Assembly: GCA_016190375.1 (NCBI GenBank)
Contig: JACPQR010000136.1
Location: 1-33,525 of the forward strand
DNA length: 33,525 nucleotides
Reading direction: 5' to 3'
DNA from: Deltaproteobacteria bacterium
GTDB lineage: Bacteria > Myxococcota_A > Polyangia > JACPQR01
The notes below the pieces were generated by a model. That model was not told the DNA's origin. It ran no database searches and was given only the letters and a program-made list of their open reading frames with translations. Of the stretch, positions 1 through 7,860 are shown one piece after another (the first letter of the stretch is position 1; every line of letters starts with the position of its first letter). The translations under genes and the position numbers were made by a program.

Positions 1-7
1 GCCAGTT

Positions 8-28
8 GCCTGTCGCCTGTCGCCTGTT
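8..28. repeat. Short tandem repeat, 7-bp unit
   Basis: Three consecutive copies of a 7-base unit (GCCTGTC, GCCTGTC, GCCTGTT) are visible at the left edge of the window. The rest of 1-159 contains no convincing reading frame. It looks like the intergenic leader of the lipoprotein gene that starts at 160. No function is evident. Confidence 0.6.
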
Positions 29-159
29 GGGCCCGCGTCTGGCAAGCAACCGGATGGGCGTGGCTCGGATTGCCGGCGGCGCTAGGCCAGGCCAGGAGCC
101 ATCTGGCGAAATCATTGTGATATCCGCCGGCATGACGCGTGCTACTGCACTGCGTCATC

Positions 160-1056
160 ATGAATTGTCCTACATCTCGCACCTGCCTGGCTGTCGTCGT
201 GGCGCTCCTGTCGACCGGCTGCGGGGGGTCACAGGGCGGCGTGGAAGCTCCCGAGGACTTGCCGGACGTCGACGAGGCGCCCGATCCCGGGCAGCGTGTC
301 GACCCCGACGCCGATCCGGATGAACAGGAGGAGACGCCCGAGGCCTCGAGCTCGACGTTCGCGACGCGCTTCACGATGTCGACGACGCTCTCCCTGGGCG
401 CTCGGGGCTACGAGGTGCTCTGCCCGGATCCCCAGGTCCTCGAGATCCGGGGGACGTTCCTCTCGACCTCCATGGTCGAGGAGGGTCGCACGCACGAGGC
501 CGCGCAGCTCTGTTCGCTGGAGCTGCCCTCTTTCCTGGTCAGCGACCACGGCGCCATCGGAGGGTGCGACGAGACCCGGGCGGCGCAGATCAAGCTGGGC
601 TTCGACGTCGCCGACGTGGCCCGACCCAGCGACCTCGCGGTCCCGACCGCGGACGCGGGCTCCTTGCCCGTGGCCTTCGTGATGGGCGCCGCGCTGCGCG
701 ACCCGTTCGCCGACGAGCTGCCGTCGTGGAACGAGACCGAGCGGTACGCGGATGACGACGGCGACGGCAACCCGGGCATCACGCTCACCGGGCACGGGTT
801 GCCCGTGCTGCCGGAAGGCGCACACCTGTATGCCGCGGCCCGTCTGCTCGTCACGCCGCTCGACGACGAGGGCTCCGCCGAGGCCAGCCTCGAGCTGTCG
901 CTCCTGGGGTCGGACGCGGGCCTGAGCGGACGGACACTCGAGCTCCTCGCGCCCGACCTGCGCGCCGGCCTCGTGGTCGACTACGAGCGCGTCGAGCTCG
1001 ACTCCGCCACGACGTGCGACGCCATCCCGGGCGAGCTGTCGCCGATCGCCCGGTAG
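160..1056 (+). CDS. Hypothetical lipoprotein
   Basis: A 298-aa protein starting with a short charged/hydrophobic leader that ends in a lipobox-like STGC (Cys about residue 21), so it is probably an exported, lipid-anchored protein. An acidic, Pro/Glu-rich linker follows (about 25-65), then a globular domain rich in beta-prone segments. An Asp/Gly-rich stretch near residue 205 (DDDGDGNPG) resembles the calcium-binding loops found in many myxobacterial surface proteins. I do not recognise a family. The start at ATG 160 is preferred to an in-frame GTG at 139 because it places the leader peptide at the N-terminus. The gene converges on the BamA-like gene, with only 2 bases between the two stop codons. 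Confidence 0.75.
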   Translation: MNCPTSRTCLAVVVALLSTGCGGSQGGVEAPEDLPDVDEAPDPGQRVDPDADPDEQEETPEASSSTFATRFTMSTTLSLGARGYEVLCPDPQVLEIRGTFLSTSMVEEGRTHEAAQLCSLELPSFLVSDHGAIGGCDETRAAQIKLGFDVADVARPSDLAVPTADAGSLPVAFVMGAALRDPFADELPSWNETERYADDDGDGNPGITLTGHGLPVLPEGAHLYAAARLLVTPLDDEGSAEASLELSLLGSDAGLSGRTLELLAPDLRAGLVVDYERVELDSATTCDAIPGELSPIAR

Positions 1057-1058
1057 GA

Positions 1059-2390
1059 TCAGAAGCCGCGGTTGGTGCCGATCAGCAGGCGGAAGCTCTC
1101 CGGGAGCAGGGGCCCGCGATCGAACTGGCGGGTGCCCACGCCCACGACGATGTCGAACGACAGGTCGCGCGAGGTGTTGGTCCTGATCGCCAGTCCGCCA
1201 TGGCCGGCGAGCTCGTCGATCTCGAAGTCCTCCCAGCGCTCGGCGAAGACGTTCCCGACGCCCGCGAACAGCTCCGCGTCGAGGAACGAGGCGATGGGCC
1301 AGCGGTAGTCGAGCGTGGCGGTGAGCGCGCTCGGGCCGACGAACCTGCCCAGGTAGAAGCCGCGCATGGACTCGGTCCCCCCGAGCGCGAGCATGTAGCT
1401 CAGCGGGACCGGCTGGGCGCCGAGCGATTCGATCGTGTCGGCTTCGACGTTCAGGCCGAGGACGCGTCGCGTGCCGGTCACGTCGACGAAGATCGACACC
1501 TCTCCGCCGTAGCGCACGAACCGCTCGTCCTCGACGTCGTCCAGCGCGAAGGCCTGCGCCGCCCGGGCGTCCAGCCGGACGCCTGTGCCCGTGGCGTCGT
1601 AGGCCGGACCCTGCGGGCGCGAGTCGACCCATAGCTCGAGGCGCTGCTCGAAGAGCTCGCTGTCCGTGTAGCCCGCGATGGCCTTGACGAAGAAGTAGTC
1701 CTCGGTGGGCTTGCCGTAGTCGCTGCGGTCGCGGTGGTCGAAGAAGACTCGCGCCTCGGCGAGCGTGCCCGCGTGCGCACTCCTGAGCGAGATCGACGTC
1801 GCGACCTCGACCCGCGTCAGCCGGTAGAACGTCTCGTCGCTCTGGCGCGCGTCGGGGCCAACGCCGTAGAACGGGTAGTCGGGTCGACGCTGGTAGCCGC
1901 CGCGCAGGACGATCTCGCCGCGGTCGTCGTCGGCGACGATCAACCGCTCCTTGGCGCCGAGCGAGAGCCAGTCGTCACCACCGTAGGCGACGGAGACGCG
2001 GAAGCGATTGTCCGGGTGCAGGAACGGATCGGAGAAGAGGTACAACCCGACGCTGGGCCTCAGGCCGAAGTCGAACAGCGCCGTCGTGAAGACGCCGAGC
2101 GTGCCTCCGGTACCGAACGTGAAGATCCCGTAGGCCTGCTGGACGACCTTCTCCCGCTCGAGCCAGGTGATGAGGCGCCCGAGGGGCCAGCGAATCAGGT
2201 ACTCGGTCGTGAGGTACGCCGGGAAGAGGATGACGCGCGGCACCCAGACCAGGACCTCGCCCGCATCCGGGCCGGGATCCGGCCGCCCGTCGTAGTCCGG
2301 GACCGGTCGCTTCTCCTCGTCGGCCCGTGCCGCGGCGCCGGCAATCGAGACCGCGAGCAGGGCGGCGACCGCCAGCGGCCATCCCCTCAC
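1059..2390 (-). CDS. BamA/Omp85-type outer-membrane beta-barrel protein
   Basis: A 443-aa protein with an N-terminal signal peptide (about 1-24, ending ARA) and a short periplasmic segment. The rest consists of alternating amphipathic beta strands typical of the Omp85 'surface antigen' barrel. Near residue 335 the motif MRGFYLGRF matches the conserved RGF tip of loop L6 in Omp85 proteins. The protein ends in Phe, the usual C-terminal outer-membrane signature. No POTRA domain fits in the short N-terminal part, so it resembles single-barrel Omp85 relatives rather than BamA itself. The GTG start overlaps the stop of the upstream carrier gene by 4 bases (GTGA), indicating translational coupling and a functional link to that carrier. 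The exported or inserted substrate is unknown. Confidence 0.85.
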   Translation of the reverse strand: MRGWPLAVAALLAVSIAGAAARADEEKRPVPDYDGRPDPGPDAGEVLVWVPRVILFPAYLTTEYLIRWPLGRLITWLEREKVVQQAYGIFTFGTGGTLGVFTTALFDFGLRPSVGLYLFSDPFLHPDNRFRVSVAYGGDDWLSLGAKERLIVADDDRGEIVLRGGYQRRPDYPFYGVGPDARQSDETFYRLTRVEVATSISLRSAHAGTLAEARVFFDHRDRSDYGKPTEDYFFVKAIAGYTDSELFEQRLELWVDSRPQGPAYDATGTGVRLDARAAQAFALDDVEDERFVRYGGEVSIFVDVTGTRRVLGLNVEADTIESLGAQPVPLSYMLALGGTESMRGFYLGRFVGPSALTATLDYRWPIASFLDAELFAGVGNVFAERWEDFEIDELAGHGGLAIRTNTSRDLSFDIVVGVGTRQFDRGPLLPESFRLLIGTNRGF

Positions 2391-3730
2391 GAGGCGCCTC
2401 CCGCCAGCCCCTCCATCTTCTCGCGGTTCATGCGACCGAGCCGCTGGACGATGAGGAGCCAGGCAACGCACAGGACGAAGTCGATCCCGATCAGGGTCTT
2501 CAGGCCCAGGCCGAGCCCCAGCCAGGGAATGAGCACCGATGTCGCGACGATGATGGAGCCGGCCGCGAGCGCGTCGCCCCCGCGAACGACGAACGTGTCG
2601 TTGAAGTTCTTGGCGCCGTACTTCTCGACCTTGCTCACCGGCAGGTACAAGAGCTCCCGCGTGTTCGACTGGATGGAGTAGTCGCTCGCGTTCTCGAAGG
2701 TCTTGTGCCACCGGATGACGGCGAGGACGGGAGAGGCCAGGAAGCTCAGCGCTCCGACCAGGCCGATCACCGGCTCGAAGACGAGCGCTCCCCGCGCGCC
2801 GTAGCGACGCTGCACGCGCCCCGTCACGAAGAGCTGGATGAGGAACGTGATGACGTTCTGGAAGAAGAAGTAGTCGCCATAGAAGCGCTTGAGCGCGGCC
2901 TTCGAGAACCCCTCGCCCTCGACGACCTTGTCGAGGATCCACTCGTTGTTGGTGTTGACGATGTTCAGGATGAGCATCATCAGCGCGATCAGGCGCAGAT
3001 ATGGTGAGCCGAGGACCATCGAGACGACGTTGGAAGTGCCCGAGGCGTCCGGGCCGGCGTCCTTGGCCTCGCGTCGCGGTGGCTCGGCCTCGGCCTTGCG
3101 CTCACCGAACGAAAGCACGAAGAGGGCGAGGCCGAGGCAGACGGCCAGAAGCCCCGCGGCGATGACGAGCATCTGGGCGGTCGTCAATCCCTCGGCGAAC
3201 CTCGAGACCACCTGCGTGCCGAAGATCCCGCCCGTGACGCCGCCCACTCCGATGAAGCCGAACAGGCGCTTGCCTTCCTCCTTCGTCCAGACGTCGGCCG
3301 CGAGCGCCCAGAACTGGGAGACGACCATCAGGTTGAACGTCGAGACCCACACGTAGAACACGTACCCGGCGGTCGCGCCGCCCGAGCCCAGGAAGGAGGC
3401 GAACGCACAGAGGCAGCCGATGAAGACGACGAACGTCCAGACGATCAGCTTCTTGCGCGCGACGCGCGGGACGACGGCGCCGTAGGCAGTGGCGAAGACG
3501 GCGACGAAGGCGGTCGTCGCGAGGAGCGCGATGGGCTTGTTGTCGACCCCGATCTGCTCTTGCAGGACGATGCTGCGGATCGGCTTGATGATGTAGTAGG
3601 CCGTGAGCGCGCAGAAGATCCACGCCATCGAGACGAAGAGCGCCGCGAGCTCGCCCGGGCGCACGTCCACGATCGGGGCGAGGAGGCGCGAGACCAGGGG
3701 TCTTGGGCCCTTGGATTCCTGGGGGGACAC
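2387..3730 (-). CDS. ADP/ATP translocase (NTT)-like membrane carrier
   Basis: A 447-aa integral membrane protein with about 11-12 predicted helices and a charged cytoplasmic linker near 210-230. It shows hallmarks of the Tlc/NTT carriers (TC 2.A.12): a YYIIKPIRS segment after the first helix (about 45-53) and, near residue 355-385, a NTRELLYLPVS segment followed by FNDTFVVRGGD. Known members exchange ATP and ADP or import nucleotides in Rickettsia and Chlamydia. Relatives are also common in free-living myxobacteria, where the substrate is not established, so ATP/ADP exchange is not claimed here. The GTG start lies 13 bases after the stop of the putative selenoprotein gene, and the stop overlaps the BamA-like start. 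All three therefore look co-transcribed. Confidence 0.85.
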   Translation of the reverse strand: MSPQESKGPRPLVSRLLAPIVDVRPGELAALFVSMAWIFCALTAYYIIKPIRSIVLQEQIGVDNKPIALLATTAFVAVFATAYGAVVPRVARKKLIVWTFVVFIGCLCAFASFLGSGGATAGYVFYVWVSTFNLMVVSQFWALAADVWTKEEGKRLFGFIGVGGVTGGIFGTQVVSRFAEGLTTAQMLVIAAGLLAVCLGLALFVLSFGERKAEAEPPRREAKDAGPDASGTSNVVSMVLGSPYLRLIALMMLILNIVNTNNEWILDKVVEGEGFSKAALKRFYGDYFFFQNVITFLIQLFVTGRVQRRYGARGALVFEPVIGLVGALSFLASPVLAVIRWHKTFENASDYSIQSNTRELLYLPVSKVEKYGAKNFNDTFVVRGGDALAAGSIIVATSVLIPWLGLGLGLKTLIGIDFVLCVAWLLIVQRLGRMNREKMEGLAGGAS

Positions 3731-3743
3731 GGTCCCGGCGAGA

Positions 3744-4118
3744 CTACCACGCCGGAAGGAGCATCAACGCCGTGGCGACGAGCGCGGTCGACATGGCTCT
3801 CACGGTGACGCCCATGGCCCGCCGCCGGGTGGCCGCGAGCTCCTCCTTGTCGACGATCTTCTCGGGGCCGTCGTCCAGGTCGCGCAGACCGCGCGACGCG
3901 AGGACCCCTCAGGTCCGGTACAAGGCGGCCCAGAGGCCGGCCGCCGCCACGGCGAACGGAACGAACAGGAGGAGCCGGAAGACGAGGCCGAGCTCCGCCT
4001 CGACGACGAGGACCGCGAGCACCATCGCCAGGGCCGACCCGGCGACGCCGACGCGAAGCCTCGCGTTCTGCGCGTCGCCACCGAGGTTGCCGTCTCGCGC
4101 GAGCGGGCACGCCTGCAT
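3744..4118 (-). CDS. Putative selenoprotein: small membrane protein with in-frame UGA
   Basis: Read with one in-frame TGA (3911-3909) as selenocysteine, this gives a 124-aa protein with Sec at residue 70 and a TAG stop at 3746-3744. The N-terminus MQACPLARDGN is followed by two hydrophobic segments (about 24-42 and 46-67). Then come Sec, a charged segment (RDLDDGPEK, about 79-87), and a hydrophobic C-terminus. All but three of the 54 codons after the TGA end in G or C, as in neighbouring genes, so the downstream part is clearly coding. A fdhF-like hairpin follows the TGA. From memory, related short proteins carry Cys at this place in a TC(V/G) context; this needs checking. The only cysteine is Cys4. 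The ATG at 4118 was chosen because a TACAAT hexamer lies 7 nt upstream; an in-frame ATG at 4127 overlaps that hexamer. Alternatives are a nonsense mutation or a sequencing error at a Cys codon. Confidence 0.75.
3879..3897 (-). promoter_or_regulatory. Candidate bacterial SECIS hairpin
   Basis: Counting from the base after the TGA, nt 12-18 (GTCGCGC) pair perfectly with nt 24-30 (GCGCGAC), leaving the loop GGTCT at nt 19-23. From memory, the Escherichia coli fdhF SECIS also places GGUCU at nt 19-23 after its UGA, encoded by codons GGU CUG at +7 and +8; the same codons occur here. The loop starts with GG, and the SelB-contacting G and U are kept. The bulged U of the E. coli stem is absent. The GGT codon is one of only three A/T-ending codons in the downstream part, which suggests constraint at the RNA level. 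Confidence 0.7.
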
Positions 4119-4125
4119 GCCGCTC

Positions 4126-4131
4126 ATTGTA
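4126..4131 (-). promoter_or_regulatory. -10 box of the selenoprotein operon
   Basis: On the minus strand TACAAT lies 7 nt before the ATG at 4118. TTGCCG (4153-4148) sits 16 nt upstream as a plausible -35 element. The spacing predicts transcription starting at or next to the ATG, giving a leaderless mRNA. Confidence 0.65.
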
Positions 4132-4167
4132 CCGGGCGGCTCGCGATCGGCAAGGCCCCCGATGAGG

Positions 4168-4173
4168 TAGTCT
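4168..4173 (+). promoter_or_regulatory. -10-like box of the carrier-HEAT gene
   Basis: TAGTCT is followed by 7 nt and the GTG start at 4181, with no Shine-Dalgarno. With the opposing TACAAT box about 37 bases away, it forms a compact divergent promoter region shared by the two carrier operons. No clear -35 element is visible. Confidence 0.5.
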
Positions 4174-4180
4174 CCCTGCC

Positions 4181-6892
4181 GTGCTGGCGAGGTTCGTCGA
4201 CGTTCGCGAGGGCGAGGGCCGGGCGGCGTTCGGCGCCTTTTCGGCCCTCTTCGGGATCGTCGCGGCGCACACCATGCTCGAGACCGCGCGGGACGCGCTT
4301 TTCCTCGAGAAGCTCCCGGCTCGCTGGCTGGCACTGGTCTATCTGCTGCTCGCAGGTCTCGCGCTCGTCGTCTCGGCGTGGAACGTGCGCTTCGTGCGGA
4401 GCTTCGGGAGGAGGAACGCCCTCGTCGTCTCGCTGATGGCCGCGGCCTACGGAACCGTCGTCTTCCACTTCTTGCCGGCCACGCGCGTCAACGTGTTCGC
4501 GCTCTACGTCTGGAGCGCGCTCGTCGGGACCGTGATCGCGGTCCAGTTCTGGATGGTCGCTGCGCAGATGTTCACGGTGGCGCAGGGCAAGCGCCTGTTC
4601 GGCCCGATCGCCTCCGGAGGAGTCCTCGGCGCCGTGGTGGGAGCGTCGGTCGCCGCCGCGGCGCTCGAGGTGATCGCCGTGCAGTCGCTCCTCCTGGTTT
4701 CCTCCGGGCTCCTCGTCGCGACCGCGTTCGGTCTCACCACGCTCCCGAACGACGCGAGGCCGCCGGAAACCGCGAGCGCGCCATCCGGCGAGAAACCGCC
4801 TCGCCCTGCGGGCGCCCTGGCGACGCTGCGGGATGTTCCCTACTTGCGGATCCTCGCCGGCCTCGTGGTGCTGTCGACTGCGACGGTCCTCGCGACCGAC
4901 TACCTCTTCAAGTCCATCGCGCCCGGGGCCGCACGGAGCTTGAACCTGGAGCTCGGCTCGTTCTTCGCCCGCTACTACGCCACCACGAACGCGCTCTCGC
5001 TCGTGGTGCAGGTTCTCGTCGCCGGGCAGGCCCTGCGGAGGCTCGGTGTGGCCGGTTCGCTCGCGGTCCTGCCGCTCCTCTTGCTCGGTGGCGCGGCCGG
5101 CGCGGTCGCGGGCGGTGGCGCGCTCCTCGTCCTCGCCGCCAAGGGCGCGGACGGCGCGTTGCGTCACTCGCTGCATCGAGTCTCGACCGAGCTCGCCTAC
5201 ATGCCGCTCGGTGCCGCGGTCCGCGACCGGGCGAAGAGCCTGTTCGACACGTCTCTGACCCGTATCGCGCAGGCGACTACCGCGGGCGCGATCCTTCTCC
5301 TCGCCACCTTCGACCTCGGCTCGCCCAGGATCCTCGGCGGCCTCGTGGCGGTTCTCGGGCTCGGATGGCTAGTCGTCGCGCTTCGACTCCGGCGGCCATA
5401 TCTGGATCTGTTCCGGCAGGCGCTCCGCAGGGGCGCGATCGAGAACACGGGAGCGGACGAGGAGCTCGACATCGGCTCGGTCGAGGCCGTGATGGAGGCG
5501 CTGTCGAGCCGCGACTCGGCCACGGTGATCGCCGCGATGGATCTGCTCGACGAGCGAAAGCGGGCGCGGCTGATCCCGGGGCTCATCCTGTATCACGAGT
5601 CCGAGGAGGTCCTGACGCGCGCGCTCGAGCTGGTATCGGCCTCGAACCGCAAGGACTGGGAGCCGCTGGCCGAGCGGCTGCTCGAGCATCCGTCCGCGCG
5701 CATGCGCGTCGCCGCGGTCAGGGCGCTTCGCCACAGGCACGTGGCGCTGGCGAGGGTCAAGGGCGACCCCGACCCTGCCGTGCGCGCCCATGCGCTGTTC
5801 TGCCTCGCGCACTGCGAAGGACGGACCGATCTGTCGGCGGATCCCGAGATCGCGAAGCTCCTGGAGGGCCCCGACGGGCGGACCGTTCGGGTCGCGCTGC
5901 TCGAGGCCATCCGCGACCACGGCTCGAGCCGGTGGGCGGACACCGTGCTCGACCTGTCACGGAGCGACGAGCCAGAGGTCGTCGAGAACGCCGCTCTGAC
6001 GATGGCGAAGCTCGCGGACGAGCGGTTCGTTCCGGTGCTGATCCAGCGGCTCGCGGTGCGTGACGGGCGGGGCGCGGTGCGTGAGGCGCTCGCGGCGCTC
6101 GGCGAGCCCGCGTTGGAGGCGCTCGAGCGGGCGATGCGCGACCCCGGGACCGATCGACGAGTGCTCGTCCACCTTCCCCGGACCATCTCGCGCTTCGGGA
6201 CGCAGTGGGCCGCGGACTTCCTGACGGAGGAGCTCCGGGGGCAGGGCTCGGGACTCGTGCGCTACAAGGTCCTGCGCGGGCTCGGCAGGCTCGTGGCCGA
6301 CAGCAAGGTCCGCGTCGATCGGCGCGAGATCGAGGCCCAGATGCGCGCGAACCTGGTCGAGCACCTTCGCATCCTGTCGATCCGGGTGGCCCTGGAGCGC
6401 GGGCAGATCGAGCAGGCGAGCCGCGCCACCGCGTGCGGCAGGCTCCTTCTGGGTCTTCTCGACGACAAGCTGAACCAGGCTCTGGAGCGCGCCTTCCGCC
6501 TGCTACAGCTCGTCAATCGAAACGAGGACATCCGGGGCGTGTGGCAAGCCGCGAAGTCGGACGACAAGAAGGCCCGCGCCAACGCCCTCGAGTTCGTCGA
6601 TGCGCTCCTGCTCGGCAGATCGGGGCACGACCTCTCCAGCCGCGAGCAGAACCGAACGCTTTTCCGCCTGGCGGTCGACGACCTCGCGCCGGCGGAGCGC
6701 GTCGCGCGGGCGGCAGGCATGATCCCGACCGCGCCGGGCGGGTACGACGACGCGCTTCGCGTGCTGGCCGTCGAGAAGGGCGGGTCGCTCGTGGCCCTCG
6801 CGAGCTACCATGCCCGCGAGCTCGGGCTGGAGGGAGTCGCGGTCCGCGGTTCGGCCGAGGCCTTCAGGCTCCTCGAGGTGGCCAATGGCTGA
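4181..6892 (+). CDS. NTT-like carrier fused to HEAT repeats
   Basis: A 903-aa protein. Residues about 1-410 form a multi-helix membrane carrier related to the one encoded at 2387-3730. They share the QGKRLFG.I segment (about 136-142) and a C-terminal-half pattern around RVSTELAYMPL. Residues about 420-900 are soluble, built of helical pairs such as RMRVAAVRALRHRH and VVENAALTMAKLADERFV that read as HEAT/Armadillo-type repeats. This cytoplasmic scaffold probably mediates protein contacts. The GTG start at 4181 is supported by the TAGTCT box 7 nt upstream. The last codons overlap the start of the next gene by 8 bases. Transport substrate is unknown; a nucleotide carrier is inferred only from family resemblance. 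Confidence 0.85.
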   Translation: MLARFVDVREGEGRAAFGAFSALFGIVAAHTMLETARDALFLEKLPARWLALVYLLLAGLALVVSAWNVRFVRSFGRRNALVVSLMAAAYGTVVFHFLPATRVNVFALYVWSALVGTVIAVQFWMVAAQMFTVAQGKRLFGPIASGGVLGAVVGASVAAAALEVIAVQSLLLVSSGLLVATAFGLTTLPNDARPPETASAPSGEKPPRPAGALATLRDVPYLRILAGLVVLSTATVLATDYLFKSIAPGAARSLNLELGSFFARYYATTNALSLVVQVLVAGQALRRLGVAGSLAVLPLLLLGGAAGAVAGGGALLVLAAKGADGALRHSLHRVSTELAYMPLGAAVRDRAKSLFDTSLTRIAQATTAGAILLLATFDLGSPRILGGLVAVLGLGWLVVALRLRRPYLDLFRQALRRGAIENTGADEELDIGSVEAVMEALSSRDSATVIAAMDLLDERKRARLIPGLILYHESEEVLTRALELVSASNRKDWEPLAERLLEHPSARMRVAAVRALRHRHVALARVKGDPDPAVRAHALFCLAHCEGRTDLSADPEIAKLLEGPDGRTVRVALLEAIRDHGSSRWADTVLDLSRSDEPEVVENAALTMAKLADERFVPVLIQRLAVRDGRGAVREALAALGEPALEALERAMRDPGTDRRVLVHLPRTISRFGTQWAADFLTEELRGQGSGLVRYKVLRGLGRLVADSKVRVDRREIEAQMRANLVEHLRILSIRVALERGQIEQASRATACGRLLLGLLDDKLNQALERAFRLLQLVNRNEDIRGVWQAAKSDDKKARANALEFVDALLLGRSGHDLSSREQNRTLFRLAVDDLAPAERVARAAGMIPTAPGGYDDALRVLAVEKGGSLVALASYHARELGLEGVAVRGSAEAFRLLEVANG

Positions 6893-7832
6893 TGCCGGCC
6901 GGATCGAGCGACAGCTCTTCCTCAAGACGCTCGCCATCGGAAAGGCAACGGGCGCCGGTCAGAGGTTCGCGGATGCGATGCGGGAGGTGGCCTACCCGGC
7001 GGGCACGACGATCTATCGGGAGGGAGACGGCACCGACCGCATCTTCTTCGTCCGATCGGGAGAGATCTCGCTGGCCCGACGGGGAGAGGAGCCGTGGACG
7101 TTCCGCGAGCGCGACACCGTGGGCGTTCTGGACGCGATGCAGGACCGGCCGCGCGCGAGGACGGCGACCGCGGTGACCGACGTGAAGGCTCTGGCGGTGA
7201 CGGTCGAGGACTGGCTCGAGCTCCTCGAGGACAACTTCGAGCTCGCCCGCCAGACCATCGTCCGCGGCGCCCGCAGCCTCTTCGACCTGCACCTGGAGCT
7301 CGCGCCGACGGGCGGCTTCCCGATCCCGACCGGGACGGACGTGCCCGAGGGAAAGGGGCCCGTCGACCTCGTCGGACGGATCATCCTCCTGCACGACCTG
7401 CCCGCGTTCCGCGCGGCGAGCGTCCAGTCGCTCGTGGGTCTCTCCAAGGTCCTGCGCGAGCGGCGCCTGGAAGCGGCTGGCGGGCTCTTCCTGCGCGGCG
7501 AGCCGCCCGGCGCCATCTTCGTCGTCGTCCGCGGCCTCGTCGAGATCTCTCGCGACAGCCCCGAGCTACGCGCGGGCTTCGGCCCCGGCGCGCTGGTCGC
7601 CGGCTACGTCTCGGTGGGCCAGTCCGAGCGCCAGTTCGACGCGCGCGCCGTCGTGCCGACCACCGTCCTCGAGCTCCGCGAGGACGACTACCTCGACCTC
7701 CTCGAGGACCACTTCGAGCTGGTCCGCTCGGTCCTCGCGGACATGGCCCGGGAGCGGGAACGGCTGATGGACCTGGCCCCAGGGCGTCGAAACGAGACTG
7801 GCCTCTCCGATCGCGCCTCGCTCGGCCTGTGA
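6885..7832 (+). CDS. Tandem cyclic-nucleotide-binding-fold protein
   Basis: A 315-aa protein with two copies of a cNMP-binding-like beta-roll (Crp/Fnr N-terminal fold), about residues 25-140 and 165-290. Each ends with a similar helix segment (DWLELLEDNFELAR and DYLDLLEDHFELVR). The first copy has AYPAGTTIYREGDGTDRIFFVRSG, typical of the fold. The phosphate-binding cassette is degenerate: the usual FGE glutamate is missing in both, although RTATA resembles its distal part. Binding of cAMP or cGMP is therefore doubtful, and a structural or regulatory role is more likely. There is no DNA-binding domain. The ATG lies inside the end of the carrier-HEAT gene (8-base overlap), so the two are translationally coupled and probably work together at the membrane. 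Confidence 0.85.
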   Translation: MADAGRIERQLFLKTLAIGKATGAGQRFADAMREVAYPAGTTIYREGDGTDRIFFVRSGEISLARRGEEPWTFRERDTVGVLDAMQDRPRARTATAVTDVKALAVTVEDWLELLEDNFELARQTIVRGARSLFDLHLELAPTGGFPIPTGTDVPEGKGPVDLVGRIILLHDLPAFRAASVQSLVGLSKVLRERRLEAAGGLFLRGEPPGAIFVVVRGLVEISRDSPELRAGFGPGALVAGYVSVGQSERQFDARAVVPTTVLELREDDYLDLLEDHFELVRSVLADMARERERLMDLAPGRRNETGLSDRASLGL

Positions 7833-7860
7833 AGCTCGGCCTGCTCGTCAATCGAGCCTA

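Noticed and set aside
2387..6892. NTT-like carriers as evidence of an intracellular energy parasite
   Set aside because: Carriers of this family are also common in free-living myxobacteria, and the rest of the window (secreted proteases, sigma-54 activator, large kinase) does not fit a reduced parasite genome.
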